From Hymenobacter sp. DG25A (lineage in GTDB: Bacteria; Bacteroidota; Bacteroidia; Cytophagales; Hymenobacteraceae), in the NCBI RefSeq assembly GCF_001280305.1, contig NZ_CP012623.1:186001-250000 (forward strand): DNA of 64,000 nt, written 5' to 3'. The number at the start of each line of letters is the position of its first letter. The first letter of the stretch is position 1. The position numbers and the translations under genes were made by a program. Under the pieces are notes generated by a model that was given only the letters and a program-made list of their open reading frames with translations, did not search any database and was not told where the DNA came from. This document shows positions 40,883 through 50,493 of this stretch, piece by piece.

Positions 40883-41233
40883 ATGGCTTTCGATAAAGCA
40901 ACTAGAAGAAAACGGATCCAGCGCATCATCCGCACTAAGGTGGCTGGCACGTCCGAGCGCCCGCGTCTGTCGGTGTTTCGCAGCAATACGGGCATCTATG
41001 CCCAGATTATTGACGACACCACAGGAACAACGCTGGCGTCTGCTTCCTCGAAGCACGTTTCGGTGGAAGGGGGCAACGGAGTCGCCCTCGCTGCCGCAGT
41101 CGGCAAAGAACTTGCTGCCCGTGCTACAGGAAAAGGAATTTCGAAAGTGGTATTTGACCGTTCCGGTTATCTCTACCACGGCCGCGTAAAATCATTGGCA
41201 GAAGGAGCCCGCGAAGGCGGCCTCAATTTCTAA
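40883..41233 (+). CDS. rplR: 50S ribosomal protein uL18
   Basis: uL18 binds 5S rRNA with uL5. The 116-residue protein has the basic N-terminus [40 protein letters not shown], and the closing [20 protein letters not shown]. It lies 6 bases before rpsE. Confidence 0.98.
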   Translation: MAFDKATRRKRIQRIIRTKVAGTSERPRLSVFRSNTGIYAQIIDDTTGTTLASASSKHVSVEGGNGVALAAAVGKELAARATGKGISKVVFDRSGYLYHGRVKSLAEGAREGGLNF

Positions 41234-41239
41234 ATCATC

Positions 41240-41848
41240 ATGGCAGAATTTAACAACGGCCCTCGTGGTGGTAGCGCCGATAACCGTGGCGGTGGCAATG
41301 ACCGTCGTGGTGGTGGCAATGACCGTCGCGGCAACGACCGTAACGCGGAGCAGTCGCGCACTGGCGATTCCGACCTGAAAGAAAAAGTGGTTGCTATCAA
41401 CCGCGTAGCCAAAGTAGTAAAAGGTGGTCGTCGCTTCAGCTTCTCGGCCATTGTGGTAGTTGGTGACGGTAACGGCACTGTAGGTTTCGGCCTCGGCAAA
41501 GCCAACGAAGTAACCGACGCCATTGCCAAAGGCATTGACGACGCGAAGAAGAACCTGGTGAAAGTACCTCTGTACAAGCACACGGTTCCTCACGTTATGG
41601 AAGGTAAGTACTCCGGTGGTTTTGTGCTGGTTCAGCCAGCTGCTGCTGGTACGGGTGTGATTGCCGGTGGTGCTATGCGCGCGGTGTTCGAAAGCGCTGG
41701 TATCAAAGACGTACTGGCTAAGTCGAAAGGCTCGTCTAACCCCCACAACGTAGTAAAAGCTACTTTTGATGCTCTGCTGAAAATGCGCGACCCATTGCAG
41801 ATTGCACAGGCTCGTGGCATCAGCCTCTCTAAAGTTTTTAACGGCTAA
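41240..41848 (+). CDS. rpsE: 30S ribosomal protein uS5 with Arg/Gly-rich N-terminal extension
   Basis: uS5 shapes the mRNA entry channel with uS3 and uS4 and affects decoding accuracy. The core begins about residue 45 ([20 protein letters not shown]) and includes [20 protein letters not shown]. Before it lies a roughly 40-residue tract with RGG and DRRG units ([19 protein letters not shown]), encoded by two near-identical 21-base repeats around 41290-41335. The tract resembles the tail of uS3. ATG 41240 is 6 bases after the rplR stop, and no other start is plausible except one within the core. Confidence 0.96.
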   Translation: MAEFNNGPRGGSADNRGGGNDRRGGGNDRRGNDRNAEQSRTGDSDLKEKVVAINRVAKVVKGGRRFSFSAIVVVGDGNGTVGFGLGKANEVTDAIAKGIDDAKKNLVKVPLYKHTVPHVMEGKYSGGFVLVQPAAAGTGVIAGGAMRAVFESAGIKDVLAKSKGSSNPHNVVKATFDALLKMRDPLQIAQARGISLSKVFNG

Positions 41849-41852
41849 GCAG

Positions 41853-42032
41853 ATGGCGCAGATCCATATCAAACTCGTAAAAAGCGTTATCGACCGCCCC
41901 GAGCGGCAGAAACGCACGGTGCAGGCCCTTGGCCTCGGTAAAATCGGCAGCACCAAGGAAGTGGAAAACACTCCCCAAGTTGCAGGCATGGTTAAGACCG
42001 TGAAACACCTGATAGAAGTAACCGAACTCTAG
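41853..42032 (+). CDS. rpmD: 50S ribosomal protein uL30
   Basis: This 59-residue protein starts at ATG 41853 (MAQIHIKLVKSVIDRPERQK); an earlier in-frame start is in rpsE. The conserved KRTVQALGLGKIGSTKEVEN is present. It lies 4 bases after rpsE and 13 before rplO. Confidence 0.97.
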   Translation: MAQIHIKLVKSVIDRPERQKRTVQALGLGKIGSTKEVENTPQVAGMVKTVKHLIEVTEL

Positions 42033-42045
42033 GAATATCCCGACC

Positions 42046-42492
42046 ATGAATCTCAGCAATCTCCAACCCGCCGCAGGCGCTACCCGCAATGAAAAGCGTG
42101 TAGGTCGTGGTACGGGTTCCGGCCGTGGCGGCACCTCAACGCGCGGTCACAAAGGTGCCAAATCCCGTTCGGGCTACTCTAAAAAGTCCGGTTTCGAAGG
42201 TGGTCAGATGCCTCTGCAGCGTCGCATCCCGAAGTTCGGCTTCAAGAACATCAACCGTGTTGAGTATAAAGGCATCAACCTTGATGTGCTGGCTACTTTG
42301 ACCGAAAATGGTGCTGTTACTACGCTGGACAATGCATTCTTTGTGAGTGCCGGTCTGGTGTCGAAAAGTGCCAAAGTGAAAATCCTGGGTCGCGGTGAAA
42401 TCACCAAAGCGCTGGAAGTACATGCCCACGCCTTCTCGAAGTCGGCTATTGAAGCCATTGAGAAAGCGGGTGGTAAAGCCGTGACTCTGTAA
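42046..42492 (+). CDS. rplO: 50S ribosomal protein uL15
   Basis: This 148-residue late-assembly 50S protein has a long basic N-terminal arm (RNEKRVGRGTGSGRGGTSTR, GHKGAKSRSGY). The arm's glycine/arginine richness is normal for the family, unlike the tracts on uS3 and uS5. It lies 12 bases before secY. Confidence 0.98.
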   Translation: MNLSNLQPAAGATRNEKRVGRGTGSGRGGTSTRGHKGAKSRSGYSKKSGFEGGQMPLQRRIPKFGFKNINRVEYKGINLDVLATLTENGAVTTLDNAFFVSAGLVSKSAKVKILGRGEITKALEVHAHAFSKSAIEAIEKAGGKAVTL

Positions 42493-42504
42493 GTCTAGTT
42501 GGCA

Positions 42505-43821
42505 ATGAACAAGTTCATCACCACGATTAAGAACATCTTTGCTATTGAGGATCTGCGTACGCGGATTCTCAATACGCTTTTTTTCATTGCCATTTATCGG
42601 CTGGGTTCTTACGTGGTGCTGCCCGGTGTGGATCCGAACCGGTTGAAGCAAGGCGCAGAAGGACTGTTCGGTATTCTGGATACGTTGCTCGGCGGTGCTT
42701 TTAGCCACGCCTCGATCTTCGCTCTGGGCATCATGCCGTATATCTCGGCTTCCATCGTGTTGCAGCTGCTCACGATTGCCGTGCCTTACTTCCAGAAGCT
42801 CCAGAAAGAAGGAGAGTCGGGACGTAAGAAAATCAACCAGTATACGCGTATCCTCACAATTCCAATAGTATTGGCTCAATCGGTTGGCTTCATTGCCACC
42901 ATTAACGCTGATGCTATTATGAATCCGGGGGTACTGTTTACGGTATCTACGATGATTATCATCACAGCCGGCACGCTCTTCTGCATGTGGCTGGGTGAAA
43001 AAATCACGGATAAAGGAATAGGCAACGGTATTTCCATGATCATTATGATCGGGATTGTATCGCGCTTCCCAGGAGCTATTATTGGTGAAGCTGCTGCCAA
43101 AGGCATCAACGGCGCCCTGATCTTCTTGTTGGAGCTGGTGGTTCTGTTCTTCGTAGTTATGCTGGTGATTGTGCTCACGCAGGCTGTTCGCCGGATTCCG
43201 GTGCAGTATGCCAAGCAAATTGGTGGCACTACCCAGTTAAATGCACAGCGTCAGTTTATTCCCATGAAGGTGAATGCTGCCGGCGTTATGCCCATCATCT
43301 TTGCGCAGTCATTGATGTTTGTACCGGCCATTGTGGCTTCGGTATGGCAGAATGATAGTGATATGGCAAGCTATATCGGCGTGAAGTTCTCTGACTATAC
43401 CTCCTGGCAGTACAATCTGGTATTCGGTGTATTGATTCTGTTGTTCACGTATTTCTATACGGCCATCAGTGTCAACCCCAATCAGATTGCGGATGACCTG
43501 AAGCGTAGCGGTGGTTTTGTTCCGGGTGTAAAGCCAGGTAATGATACTTCTGAGCACATTGATGAGATTCTGACGCGCATCACGTTGCCCGGTGCTTTAG
43601 CCTTGGCACTAATTGCCATCTTCCCGGCATTCGCACTGCTGCTCGGTGTAACGCGCCCGTTCTCGGCTTTCTACGGTGGTACTTCCCTCATCATTATGGT
43701 AGGGGTGGTATTAGATACGCTGAATCAGGTAGAAAGCTACCTGCTGATGCGCCACTACGATGGCATGATGAAATCGGGCAAAGTTCGCGGCCGTACGCAG
43801 GACATTGCCATGGCTTCCTAA
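42505..43821 (+). CDS. secY: Preprotein translocase subunit SecY
   Basis: This is the inner-membrane channel of the Sec system, 438 residues with ten predicted membrane helices. The plug region (after LGSYVVLPGVDPNRLKQ), the cytosolic loop ending in RRIPVQYAKQIGG and the C-terminal GKVRGRTQDIAMAS are visible. The start was set at ATG 42505 (MNKFITTIKNIFAIEDLRTR); a TTG two codons earlier is also possible. SecE is encoded at 14487. It lies between rplO and map, 7 bases before the map start. Confidence 0.97.
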   Translation: MNKFITTIKNIFAIEDLRTRILNTLFFIAIYRLGSYVVLPGVDPNRLKQGAEGLFGILDTLLGGAFSHASIFALGIMPYISASIVLQLLTIAVPYFQKLQKEGESGRKKINQYTRILTIPIVLAQSVGFIATINADAIMNPGVLFTVSTMIIITAGTLFCMWLGEKITDKGIGNGISMIIMIGIVSRFPGAIIGEAAAKGINGALIFLLELVVLFFVVMLVIVLTQAVRRIPVQYAKQIGGTTQLNAQRQFIPMKVNAAGVMPIIFAQSLMFVPAIVASVWQNDSDMASYIGVKFSDYTSWQYNLVFGVLILLFTYFYTAISVNPNQIADDLKRSGGFVPGVKPGNDTSEHIDEILTRITLPGALALALIAIFPAFALLLGVTRPFSAFYGGTSLIIMVGVVLDTLNQVESYLLMRHYDGMMKSGKVRGRTQDIAMAS

Positions 43822-43828
43822 TTTGGTC

Positions 43829-44599
43829 ATGATCTTCTACAAGACCGAAGAAGAAATTGAGCTTATCCGTGCCAGCGCGAAAGTGCTGGCTCAGGCCCAC
43901 GGAGAAGTTGCGGGCATGATCAAGGAAGGAGTTACCACCCGCGAGCTTGATGCTCGTGCTGAGGAATTCATCCGGGACCATGGCGGGCAGCCTTCTTTCA
44001 AAGGTTATAACGATTTTCCCTTCAGCCTCTGCATATCACCCAACTCTGTGGTGGTGCATGGTTTCCCGGGCGACTTCACGCTGAAAAGCGGAGATGTTAT
44101 TTCGGTAGACTGCGGAGTACTGTTAAACGGCTATCATTCCGATAGCGCATACACCTACCCAGTCGGGGAGGTGGCACCGGAGGTGCTGAAGTTGCTGGAT
44201 GAAACCAAAAAGTCACTGTATCTCGGCATCGAGCAGGCAGTGGCAGGCAACCGGATGGGCGATGTGAGCTATGCCATTCAGAACCATGTTGAAAAGCAAG
44301 GTTATGGAGTGGTTCGCGAACTGGTCGGTCACGGTATTGGCAAGAAGCTCCATGAGTCGCCTGAAGTACCCAACTACGGTAAACGTGGTTCCGGGTTGAA
44401 GCTGCAGACGGGACTGGTCATTGCCATTGAGCCTATGGTGAACCTCGGTACCAAGCAAGTGGTTCAGGAGAAGGATGGCTGGACTATCCGCACCAAAGAC
44501 CAGAAGCCCTCGGCGCATTTTGAACATACCATTGTAGTAAGAAAGGACAAAGCAGAAATCCTGACCTCCTTCGAATACATAGAAAAAGCCTTACAGTAG
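43829..44599 (+). CDS. map: Methionine aminopeptidase
   Basis: This enzyme removes the initiator methionine from new proteins. The 256-residue protein has the pita-bread metal ligands in [36 protein letters not shown] and HFEHTIVV. Start ATG 43829 ([20 protein letters not shown]) matches type I enzymes; a TTG 24 bases upstream lies within secY. It is followed after 4 bases by infA. Confidence 0.97.
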   Translation: MIFYKTEEEIELIRASAKVLAQAHGEVAGMIKEGVTTRELDARAEEFIRDHGGQPSFKGYNDFPFSLCISPNSVVVHGFPGDFTLKSGDVISVDCGVLLNGYHSDSAYTYPVGEVAPEVLKLLDETKKSLYLGIEQAVAGNRMGDVSYAIQNHVEKQGYGVVRELVGHGIGKKLHESPEVPNYGKRGSGLKLQTGLVIAIEPMVNLGTKQVVQEKDGWTIRTKDQKPSAHFEHTIVVRKDKAEILTSFEYIEKALQ

Positions 44600-44603
44600 C
44601 CTT

Positions 44604-44822
44604 ATGGCCAAACAAACCTCCATTGAACAGGACGGAGTGATTCTGGAAGCCCTTTCCAATGCCATGTTCCGCGTGGAACTGGAAAATGGTCACCAACTGA
44701 TTGCCCATATTTCGGGTAAGATGCGAATGCACTACATCAAAATCCTGCCAGGAGATAAGGTGAAGCTGGAAATGTCGCCCTACGATCTGTCGAAGGGCCG
44801 AATTGTGTACCGTTACAAATAA
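44604..44822 (+). CDS. infA: Translation initiation factor IF-1
   Basis: IF-1 blocks the A site during initiation. It is a 72-residue OB-fold protein ([39 protein letters not shown], and the closing [11 protein letters not shown]). It lies 4 bases after map and 9 bases before rpmJ. Confidence 0.98.
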   Translation: MAKQTSIEQDGVILEALSNAMFRVELENGHQLIAHISGKMRMHYIKILPGDKVKLEMSPYDLSKGRIVYRYK

Positions 44823-44831
44823 CCCGACGAC

Positions 44832-44948
44832 ATGAAAGTTAAAGCGTCCGTCAAGAAGCGTAGCGTTGATTGCAAAATCATCCGCCGGAAAGGCAAACTC
44901 TACGTTATCAACAAAAAGAACCCCCGCTACAAACAGCGTCAGGGTTAA
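44832..44948 (+). CDS. rpmJ: 50S ribosomal protein bL36
   Basis: This 38-residue protein ([20 protein letters not shown], ending NPRYKQRQG) is the smallest large-subunit protein. Only one cysteine (Cys14) remains of the zinc ribbon (C-x2-C-x12-C-x4-H), so this is the zinc-free form. It lies 9 bases after infA and 28 before rpsM. Confidence 0.97.
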   Translation: MKVKASVKKRSVDCKIIRRKGKLYVINKKNPRYKQRQG

Positions 44949-44976
44949 CAGCACCAGACTTTTTTAAGAAAAGCAC

Positions 44977-45354
44977 ATGGCTCGTATTGCAGGGGTAGAC
45001 ATCCCAGACAACAAGCGCGGCGAAATCGCGCTGACCTACATTTTCGGCATTGGTCGTGCCTCCGCTCAGCAAATTCTTACGAAGGCCGGTATCGACCTGA
45101 GCAAGAAGGTGAAAGACTGGACGGAAGCTGAAGCTGGTGAAATTCGTAGCATCATTGCTGCCGAGTTCAAGACGGAAGGTGTTCTGCGCTCAGAAGTGCA
45201 GCTGAACATCAAGCGTCTGATGGACATCGGTTGCTACCGTGGTCTGCGTCACCGCAAAGGCTTGCCCGTTCGCGGACAGCGCACCAAGAACAACTCGCGT
45301 ACCCGTAAGGGCAAGCGCAAGACTGTTGCTGGTAAGAAAAAGGCAACTAAATAA
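44977..45354 (+). CDS. rpsM: 30S ribosomal protein uS13
   Basis: uS13 contacts P-site tRNA and the intersubunit bridges B1a and B1b. The 125-residue protein begins [20 protein letters not shown] and contains the typical [20 protein letters not shown] with a basic tail. A hairpin lies between it and rpsK. Confidence 0.98.
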   Translation: MARIAGVDIPDNKRGEIALTYIFGIGRASAQQILTKAGIDLSKKVKDWTEAEAGEIRSIIAAEFKTEGVLRSEVQLNIKRLMDIGCYRGLRHRKGLPVRGQRTKNNSRTRKGKRKTVAGKKKATK

Positions 45355-45360
45355 GGTATA

Positions 45361-45418
45361 GCGGAAATCGACTCCGGGCCGGCGGACGGTACCGGAGTCA
45401 ACACCTTCCGCGTTTTTT
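45361..45418 (+). terminator. Nested hairpin between rpsM and rpsK
   Basis: GACTCCGG (45370-45377) pairs with CCGGAGTC (45392-45399). Around it GCGGAA (45361-45366) pairs with TTCCGC (45406-45411), and a run of six T follows at 45413. It has the form of an intrinsic terminator, yet it separates two genes normally co-transcribed, so partial termination or regulation is likely. Confidence 0.6.
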
Positions 45419-45429
45419 GCGATAACCAA

Positions 45430-45822
45430 ATGGCACAAAAAAGAAAAGACAAAGCCAAAAAGCGCATTGTCCAGGTTGAACAGGTAGGTCAGGTTCACAT
45501 CAAGGCCTCCTTCAACAACATCATCATTTCCATCACCAACATGAACGGCCAGGTGATTTCCTGGGCTTCGGCTGGTAAGATGGGTTTCCGCGGTTCGAAG
45601 AAGAACACTCCCTACGCTGCTCAGATGGCAGCTACGGATGCCGGCAAAGTAGCCCATGATCTGGGCATGCGCAAGGCTGAAGTGTTCGTGAAAGGTCCCG
45701 GTTCCGGCCGTGAGTCGGCTATCCGTACCATCCAGAACGTGGGCATTGAGGTAACTACCATCCGCGACGTAACGCCGCTGCCCCACAACGGCTGCCGTCC
45801 GCCTAAGCGTCGTCGCGTCTGA
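45430..45822 (+). CDS. rpsK: 30S ribosomal protein uS11
   Basis: uS11 is on the 30S platform near the E-site mRNA. The 130-residue protein has a basic N-terminus ([20 protein letters not shown]), [20 protein letters not shown], and ends in [11 protein letters not shown] 131-base leader with pseudoknot potential separates it from rpsD. Confidence 0.98.
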   Translation: MAQKRKDKAKKRIVQVEQVGQVHIKASFNNIIISITNMNGQVISWASAGKMGFRGSKKNTPYAAQMAATDAGKVAHDLGMRKAEVFVKGPGSGRESAIRTIQNVGIEVTTIRDVTPLPHNGCRPPKRRRV

Positions 45823-45836
45823 TATATTGAACTGGT

Positions 45837-45916
45837 AAGCCTTGCGGCTTGCCCCCTGTGTCGGGTTTCCGATGCTGCCTTTCACCCCTGCAAGGCGCGT
45901 CTGAGGAGCCCGACAC
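45837..45916 (+). promoter_or_regulatory. Candidate pseudoknot leader of rpsD (uS4)
   Basis: Two perfect helices cross each other: GCCTTGC (45839-45845) with GCAAGGC (45890-45896), and GTGTCGGG (45858-45865) with CCCGACAC (45909-45916). The first strand can instead form a local AAGCC/GGCTT hairpin (45837-45850), giving two alternative folds. The element ends 37 bases before the rpsD ATG. In E. coli uS4 represses its operon through an mRNA pseudoknot; an equivalent role here is an inference. Confidence 0.5.
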
Positions 45917-45953
45917 GCGTGGTTCAACCCCTTCAAAACTCAACATCCCCGAA

Positions 45954-46559
45954 ATGGCACGTTATACCGGTCCTAAAACCAAGATTGCTCGTCGCTTCGC
46001 AGAGCCGATCTTCGGCCCAAGCAAGGCACTCAACAAAAAGAATTATCCTCCCGGCCAGCATGGTCGTGGCCGCCGTAAGAAGCAGTCCGAATATGCAGTT
46101 CAGCTGATGGAGAAGCAGAAAGTAAAGTACATGTACGGTGTACTGGAAAAGCAATTTGAAAACCTTTTCCACAAGGCAGCTGCTCTGCCCGGCATCACAG
46201 GTAACAACCTGTTGGCTTTGCTGGAGTCGCGCCTCGACAACACGGTATACCGTCTGGGTGTAGCTCCTACGCGCCGTGCTGCCCGTCAGCTGGTTCTGCA
46301 CAAGCATATCACCGTAAATGGTGAAGTTGTTAACATCGCTTCCTATAAGCTCCGTGCGGGCGACGTGGTGGGTGTGCGTGAGAAATCGAAGTCGTTGGAA
46401 GCCATCACTACCAGCCTGAGCGTGCGTAACGCTCGTCAGTACTCCTGGCTGGAGTGGGACGGCAAGGAAATGGTGGGCAAATTCCTGAATGCCCCCTCGC
46501 GCGAACTGATTCCGGAGAAAATCACGGAGCAGCTCATCGTCGAGCTTTACTCGAAGTAA
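45954..46559 (+). CDS. rpsD: 30S ribosomal protein uS4, zinc-free type
   Basis: uS4 starts 30S assembly, lines the mRNA entry channel with uS3 and uS5, and is a translational repressor in several bacteria. The 201-residue protein from ATG 45954 begins [20 protein letters not shown] and lacks the Cys cluster of zinc forms. The S4 domain ([20 protein letters not shown] onwards, about residues 92-155) is clear. An in-frame upstream start at 45849 would be in the leader. A terminator follows. Confidence 0.97.
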   Translation: MARYTGPKTKIARRFAEPIFGPSKALNKKNYPPGQHGRGRRKKQSEYAVQLMEKQKVKYMYGVLEKQFENLFHKAAALPGITGNNLLALLESRLDNTVYRLGVAPTRRAARQLVLHKHITVNGEVVNIASYKLRAGDVVGVREKSKSLEAITTSLSVRNARQYSWLEWDGKEMVGKFLNAPSRELIPEKITEQLIVELYSK

Positions 46560-46562
46560 TCA

Positions 46563-46590
46563 GGGACCCGGCTCCGGCCGGGCCCTTTCT
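46563..46590 (+). terminator. Terminator-like hairpin after rpsD
   Basis: GGG-A-CCCGGC (46563-46572) pairs with GCCGGGCCC (46577-46585) with one bulged A, followed by TTTCTTCG. The U-tract is poor, so termination may be partial before rpoA. Confidence 0.6.
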
Positions 46591-46627
46591 TCGATTTATT
46601 CCTTGTTGTAATTTTAAAGCCCCATTT

Positions 46628-47617
46628 ATGTCAATCTTAGCTTTTCAAATGCCGGAGAAAGTCGTGATGGAAAAGTCCGACGACTTCTACGGAACGTTTG
46701 AATTCAAACCGCTGGAGAAAGGCTACGGCGTCACGATCGGCAACGCTTTGCGCCGCATCCTGCTGTCGTCGCTGGAGGGCTATGCCATCACGTCGGTTCG
46801 CACGTCCAGCGTACTGCACGAGTTCATGACCATCGAGGGCGTGATTGAGGATATGTCCGAAATCATTCTCAACCTGAAGCAGGTCCGCTTCAAGAAGGTG
46901 AGCGATGCCATCGAAGACAAAATCACTGTTCGTATCAAAGGCAATGAAGTTTTCACGGCCGGCGAAATAAACAACTTCACCACGGGCTTCCAGGTCCTGA
47001 ACCCGGAGCTGGTGATCTGCAACGTAGACCCCAGCAAAGAGCTGGAGTTTGAGTTCACGATTCAGAAAGGCCGCGGCTACGTTCCTGCAGAGGAAAACAA
47101 GCCTGCTGATCAGGTTTTCGGACAGATTGCCATTGATGCCATCTTCACGCCTATCAAAAACGTGAAGTATAGCATTGAGAACACCCGCGTTGAGCAGAAG
47201 ACCGACTACGAGAAGCTGCTCATCGAAATTCAGACGGATGGCTCCATTCACCCGGAGGATGCACTGAAAGGTGCTGCCAACATTCTGATTCAACACTTCA
47301 TGCTGTTCTCCGACAGCACCATGACCTTTGAAACGGCTAAGGCTGAAGAAGAGGAGACAGTGGATGAAGAAACCCTGCACATGCGCAAGGTTCTAAAGAC
47401 CCCGCTGGCTGACATGGACCTGTCGGTGCGTGCTTACAACTGCCTCAAGGCTGCCGATATCAAAACCCTCGGTGACCTGGTGCAGCTGGACATGGCTGAC
47501 ATGATGAAGTTCCGCAACTTCGGTAAGAAGTCACTGACAGAGCTTGAAAACCTAGTAGAGGAAAAGGGTCTGACCTTCGGGATGGATCTGGGCAAGTACA
47601 AGCTCGACGAAGAATAG
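46628..47617 (+). CDS. rpoA: DNA-directed RNA polymerase subunit alpha
   Basis: The alpha dimer nucleates RNA polymerase assembly. The 329-residue protein from ATG 46628 ([20 protein letters not shown]) has the N-terminal domain with [20 protein letters not shown]. The C-terminal helix-hairpin-helix domain ([38 protein letters not shown]) binds UP elements and activators. An earlier in-frame ATG at 46454 lies within rpsD. Confidence 0.98.
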   Translation: MSILAFQMPEKVVMEKSDDFYGTFEFKPLEKGYGVTIGNALRRILLSSLEGYAITSVRTSSVLHEFMTIEGVIEDMSEIILNLKQVRFKKVSDAIEDKITVRIKGNEVFTAGEINNFTTGFQVLNPELVICNVDPSKELEFEFTIQKGRGYVPAEENKPADQVFGQIAIDAIFTPIKNVKYSIENTRVEQKTDYEKLLIEIQTDGSIHPEDALKGAANILIQHFMLFSDSTMTFETAKAEEEETVDEETLHMRKVLKTPLADMDLSVRAYNCLKAADIKTLGDLVQLDMADMMKFRNFGKKSLTELENLVEEKGLTFGMDLGKYKLDEE

Positions 47618-47622
47618 AAAAT

Positions 47623-47694
47623 AATGTGCTGATGTGTTTCACTGTGGAATTGTGCTTGAGGCACAGCCCACGAAATGCATCGGCACATTTTTTT
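47623..47694 (+). terminator. Branched hairpin with T run after rpoA
   Basis: AATGTGCTGATG (47623-47634) pairs with CATCGGCACATT (47678-47689) with one G-T pair. An inner TGTGC/GCACA hairpin lies in the large loop. Seven T follow. The remaining 128 bases to rplQ (47695-47822) show no gene. Confidence 0.6.
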
Positions 47695-47822
47695 ATAGTA
47701 CCCACTCTCATTTTTCTTAACCAGTAAGCCCCAGGGGCGGCGGTTCTAATGAGGGAGTAGTCTAAAACAAGACATGCTCTCCGCCGTGGTCGTCGTTCGC
47801 AAGCTTACATTTCCTTCTTTTT

Positions 47823-48401
47823 ATGCGTCACGGTAAAACCATCAACCACCTCGGCCGCACGGCCTCGCACCGCAATGCCATGCTTTCGAACATGGCTTCG
47901 TCACTGATCATGCACAAGCGTATTACCACTACGGTAGCCAAGGCGAAAGCCCTGCGCAAGTTTGTGGAGCCCCTGCTGACAAAGGCCAAGAACGATACCA
48001 CGCACTCGCGTCGTCTGGTGTTCTCGGTACTGCAAAGCAAAGAGACGCTGAAAGAGCTGTTCGGTGAAGTAGCGGCCAAAATTGGTCAGCGTCCCGGTGG
48101 ATACACCCGTATCATTAAGCTGAGCGACACGCGTCTGGGTGACAACGCCGAGATGTGCATCATTGAGCTGGTTGACTACAACGAAATTCTGCTGGAAGCT
48201 AAATCGGCTGGCGAAGCTAAAACGACCACTCGTCGTTCACGCAGCAAGAAGAAAGCAACTACTGGCGAAGGTGAATCATCTGCCGAGGTAGTAGCTGAGA
48301 AGAAGCCAGCTGCCAAGAAGGCTGCTGCTGAGGAAGCTGCTACTGAAGAAGCTCCCAAGGCTGAAGGTGAAGCTCCTGCTACTGAAGAAGCTGCTTCCTA
48401 G
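47823..48401 (+). CDS. rplQ: 50S ribosomal protein bL17 with acidic/Ala/Lys tail
   Basis: bL17 is near the tunnel exit. The core ([40 protein letters not shown]) ends about residue 120. Then comes a 70-residue low-complexity tail of basic then Ala/Glu-rich sequence ([19 protein letters not shown]). Such tails are common on bL17 in Bacteroidota. It closes the supercluster. Confidence 0.97.
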   Translation: MRHGKTINHLGRTASHRNAMLSNMASSLIMHKRITTTVAKAKALRKFVEPLLTKAKNDTTHSRRLVFSVLQSKETLKELFGEVAAKIGQRPGGYTRIIKLSDTRLGDNAEMCIIELVDYNEILLEAKSAGEAKTTTRRSRSKKKATTGEGESSAEVVAEKKPAAKKAAAEEAATEEAPKAEGEAPATEEAAS

Positions 48402-49993
<1,592 letters not shown>

Positions 49994-50026
49994 TCGGGTA
50001 TTGTACCAAATTCTTGAAAAAATAGT

Positions 50027-50057
50027 AAGCCGCCCTGCAACTGTGGGGCGGCTTTCT
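50027..50057 (+). terminator. Terminator after eno
   Basis: AAGCCGCCC (50027-50035) pairs with GGGCGGCTT (50046-50054), followed by TCT. It directly adjoins the -7 box of the next gene at 50059. Confidence 0.75.
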
Positions 50058-50058
50058 G

Positions 50059-50066
50059 TATCTTTG
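50059..50066 (+). promoter_or_regulatory. -7 box of the DivIC/FtsB-like gene
   Basis: TATCTTTG is an exact consensus match, ending 5 bases before the ATG at 50072. No clear TTTG is found 19-20 bases upstream, where the eno terminator lies. Confidence 0.5.
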
Positions 50067-50071
50067 GGGCT

Positions 50072-50386
50072 ATGCGTCTGCTAGATATCCTGAACCGGGT
50101 CCCGCATTTCCTTCGTAGTTTCTATTTCCTGACGGGCCTGGCCTTTCTGGTATGGATGGTGGTATTTGATGCCAACGACCTGCTGAAGCAGTATGAAATG
50201 TATCAGAAGTGGCACGAGCTGCAGACGGATAAAGAGTACTATCTCAAGGAGATTAATAAAGTTAAAAAAGACCGCGCCGAGCTATTAAGCAGCCCTGAGC
50301 TGCTGGAGAAATTCGCCCGTGAGAAATACATTATGAAGCGCCCCGGCGAAGACGTTTTTATTCTGGTACCTCAGGAAGAGGAATAA
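50072..50386 (+). CDS. Septum formation initiator (FtsB/DivIC family)
   Basis: This is a 104-residue bitopic inner-membrane protein of the divisome. A membrane helix is at about residues 16-33 (FYFLTGLAFLVWMVVFD), then a coiled coil (DLLKQYEMYQKWHELQTDKE to about 75), then the family end LEKFAREKYIMKRPGEDVFI. It probably supports FtsL/FtsQ-type complex formation and septal peptidoglycan synthesis. The order eno-divIC is also seen in other bacteria. Confidence 0.88.
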   Translation: MRLLDILNRVPHFLRSFYFLTGLAFLVWMVVFDANDLLKQYEMYQKWHELQTDKEYYLKEINKVKKDRAELLSSPELLEKFAREKYIMKRPGEDVFILVPQEEE

Positions 50387-50493
50387 CCCCATTTCACTTT
50401 GCATGTGTCTCCGGCGAGCTGACGGCCAGCCCTCGGTCCGGACAGATATATTCCTACGTCACTACTACCCGGTTACCCTCCCAAATTTTCTCT

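Noticed and set aside
41285..41340. CRISPR array or satellite at the short repeats in rpsE
   Set aside because: The repeats are in frame and encode the Arg/Gly tract; there are no spacers.
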